This document shows, piece after piece, positions 21,593-22,627 of a stretch of DNA of 22,627 nt. A model generated the notes under the pieces. The model saw only the letters and a list, made by a program, of their open reading frames with translations. It did no database searches and was not told the origin of the DNA. The translations under genes and the position numbers were made by a program. Within the stretch, counting starts at the first letter, position 1; each line of letters begins with the position of its first letter. The stretch is taken from NCBI GenBank assembly GCA_034430425.1, contig DAOUEK010000082.1:1-22627 (forward strand), in the 5' to 3' direction. The stretch is from WVZH01 sp034430425. GTDB taxonomy: Bacteria; Chloroflexota; Anaerolineae; Anaerolineales; E44-bin32.

Positions 21593-21622
21593 TTGATCGT
21601 TTATGTACAAATTGGATTATAT
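21593..21622 (+). promoter_or_regulatory. Candidate promoter of the second histidine kinase
   Basis: TTGATC (21593-21598) and TTATAT (21617-21622) with an 18-nt spacer precede the start codon by 20 nt. This suggests the NarL-class kinase gene has its own promoter and is not simply the fourth gene of the operon. Confidence 0.4.
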
Positions 21623-21642
21623 TACTCTGTGGGGAAATCACG

Positions 21643-22627
21643 ATGAAATCGGATCCAGTACCTCAAATCACGAAAACCACCAAATTGCCGCAAGCTCATA
21701 TCTTGCACGGTGTCTTCGCGTTTACTGTGCTACTCGGTTACATAGTGACCTTCAGTCAGTTCGACATCGAACCTTTTTCACCCGTCGGAATGGCTTTAAT
21801 TGCAATCTGTTTGATTTACATTGTTATTGGGACGTTTGGGTTCGAGTGGGTCGAGCGCCAGGATGATCGTAGATGGTATGTGGTGTATTTCGCCGTTCAA
21901 ATCGCCTTGGTGACTTTGGCCATCGTCATTAGCCCATACTTTGCACAATTGTGGCTGATCGTGTTGCCGTTGGTTTCACATGCTGTTATGGCGCTGCCCC
22001 CGCGCTGGACGCCAGTGATCTTACTGTTTACGATTATGGTTTTCGTTTACCCGAGCGAAATCCTCGCTGAAGGGGAAGGCGGTATAGGCAACTTTCTGGG
22101 GATATCGTCGGGTGTGGTTTTTGTCGGCATCTTCACCCACGTTCTGGCACAGGCGGATCGGGCACGCGGGCAAATGCAGCAGATGGCGGAGCGTTTGGAA
22201 GGAATGAACCAACAGCTGCGAGAATATGCGGTGCAAGCCGAAGAGTTAGCCACCACCAAGGAACGAAATCGACTGGCGCGCGAGATTCACGACAGTCTGG
22301 GTCATTATCTGACGATCATTAACGTCCAGCTCGAAGCGGCGCGTGTCGTACTCGATACAGATCGGGATGCGGCCTATCAAGCGTTGGAGAAAGCACAGTC
22401 GCTGGCGAAAGACGGGTTATCAGAAGTACGACGTTCGGTCGCCGCACTTCGTGCCTCTCCCATGGAATGTCGTCCATTACCTGTCGCGATCGAGGGATTA
22501 CTCGAAGAATGTCGGACGGCAGGTATTCAGGGCAAATTACAGATTACCGGTGAGGAACGCGAGTTGCCTGCGCAAGCTGATCACACTCTCTATCGCGCCG
22601 CACAGGAGGGTTTGACCAACGTATGCA
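21643..22627 (+). CDS. NarL-class sensor histidine kinase (HisKA_3), truncated by window edge
   Basis: The first 328 residues of an open frame that runs off the right edge. About five or six hydrophobic segments occupy residues 22-170, followed by a coiled coil (MQQMAERLEGMNQQLREYAV region, about 175-208). The dimerisation/phosphoacceptor box is KERNRLAREIHDSLGHYLT (H216), the hallmark of HisKA_3 kinases such as NarX, LiaS and DesK. VRRSVAALR lies about 40-50 residues later, as expected. The N-box of the ATPase domain is just beginning (YRAAQEGLTNV) when the sequence ends. The ATG has GGGG about 9 nt upstream. The cognate LuxR/NarL response regulator is expected beyond the edge. It is of a different kinase class from the preceding HisKA enzyme. 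Confidence 0.9.
   Translation, partial: MKSDPVPQITKTTKLPQAHILHGVFAFTVLLGYIVTFSQFDIEPFSPVGMALIAICLIYIVIGTFGFEWVERQDDRRWYVVYFAVQIALVTLAIVISPYFAQLWLIVLPLVSHAVMALPPRWTPVILLFTIMVFVYPSEILAEGEGGIGNFLGISSGVVFVGIFTHVLAQADRARGQMQQMAERLEGMNQQLREYAVQAEELATTKERNRLAREIHDSLGHYLTIINVQLEAARVVLDTDRDAAYQALEKAQSLAKDGLSEVRRSVAALRASPMECRPLPVAIEGLLEECRTAGIQGKLQITGEERELPAQADHTLYRAAQEGLTNVC

Overview
The window looks like a chromosomal segment of a Gram-positive-type (monoderm) environmental bacterium, most likely a member of the Chloroflexota (Anaerolineae-like). This is inference. It rests on large secreted CSLREA/beta-helix and ExeM/NucH-type proteins, Thr/Pro-rich lipoprotein linkers, an S-layer-homology lipoprotein, and an RND pump with no membrane-fusion or outer-membrane partner. 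No rRNA, tRNA, CRISPR array, phage gene or transposase was seen.

Layout, left to right. The 5' end of a rhomboid protease gene runs off the left edge (minus strand). A 1097-aa secreted nuclease with RTX-like repeats follows (plus). Next come a two-gene minus-strand unit (beta-propeller lipoprotein, then a Zn-ribbon membrane protein) and a gene-free block of palindromic repeats. A minus-strand operon encodes a winged-helix regulator followed by an RND-family permease of unusual periplasmic architecture; a good promoter with a repeated ACCAA motif precedes the regulator. A frameshifted remnant gene and an SLH-domain lipoprotein come next. A 1192-aa CSLREA beta-helix surface protein ends in a strong terminator. 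A beta-phosphoglucomutase-like HAD phosphatase (minus) and an aldo/keto reductase (plus) are divergent. A cold-shock protein has a long structured leader and a near-perfect terminator, and is followed by a 61-aa glycine-zipper membrane peptide. The right end is signalling: a single-domain response regulator, a SAM methyltransferase and a hybrid-free histidine kinase form a tight operon, followed by a separate NarL-class histidine kinase cut by the right edge.

How the parts work together: the regulator and RND pump are probably a self-regulated efflux unit. The receiver, methyltransferase and kinase probably form one signalling unit. The nuclease, SLH lipoprotein and CSLREA protein are cell-surface or secreted functions, each transcribed alone. 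I see no defence island. The most unusual items are the rebuilt RND permease, the methyltransferase embedded in a two-component operon, and the duplicated CSLREA protein anchored by an internal membrane hairpin.
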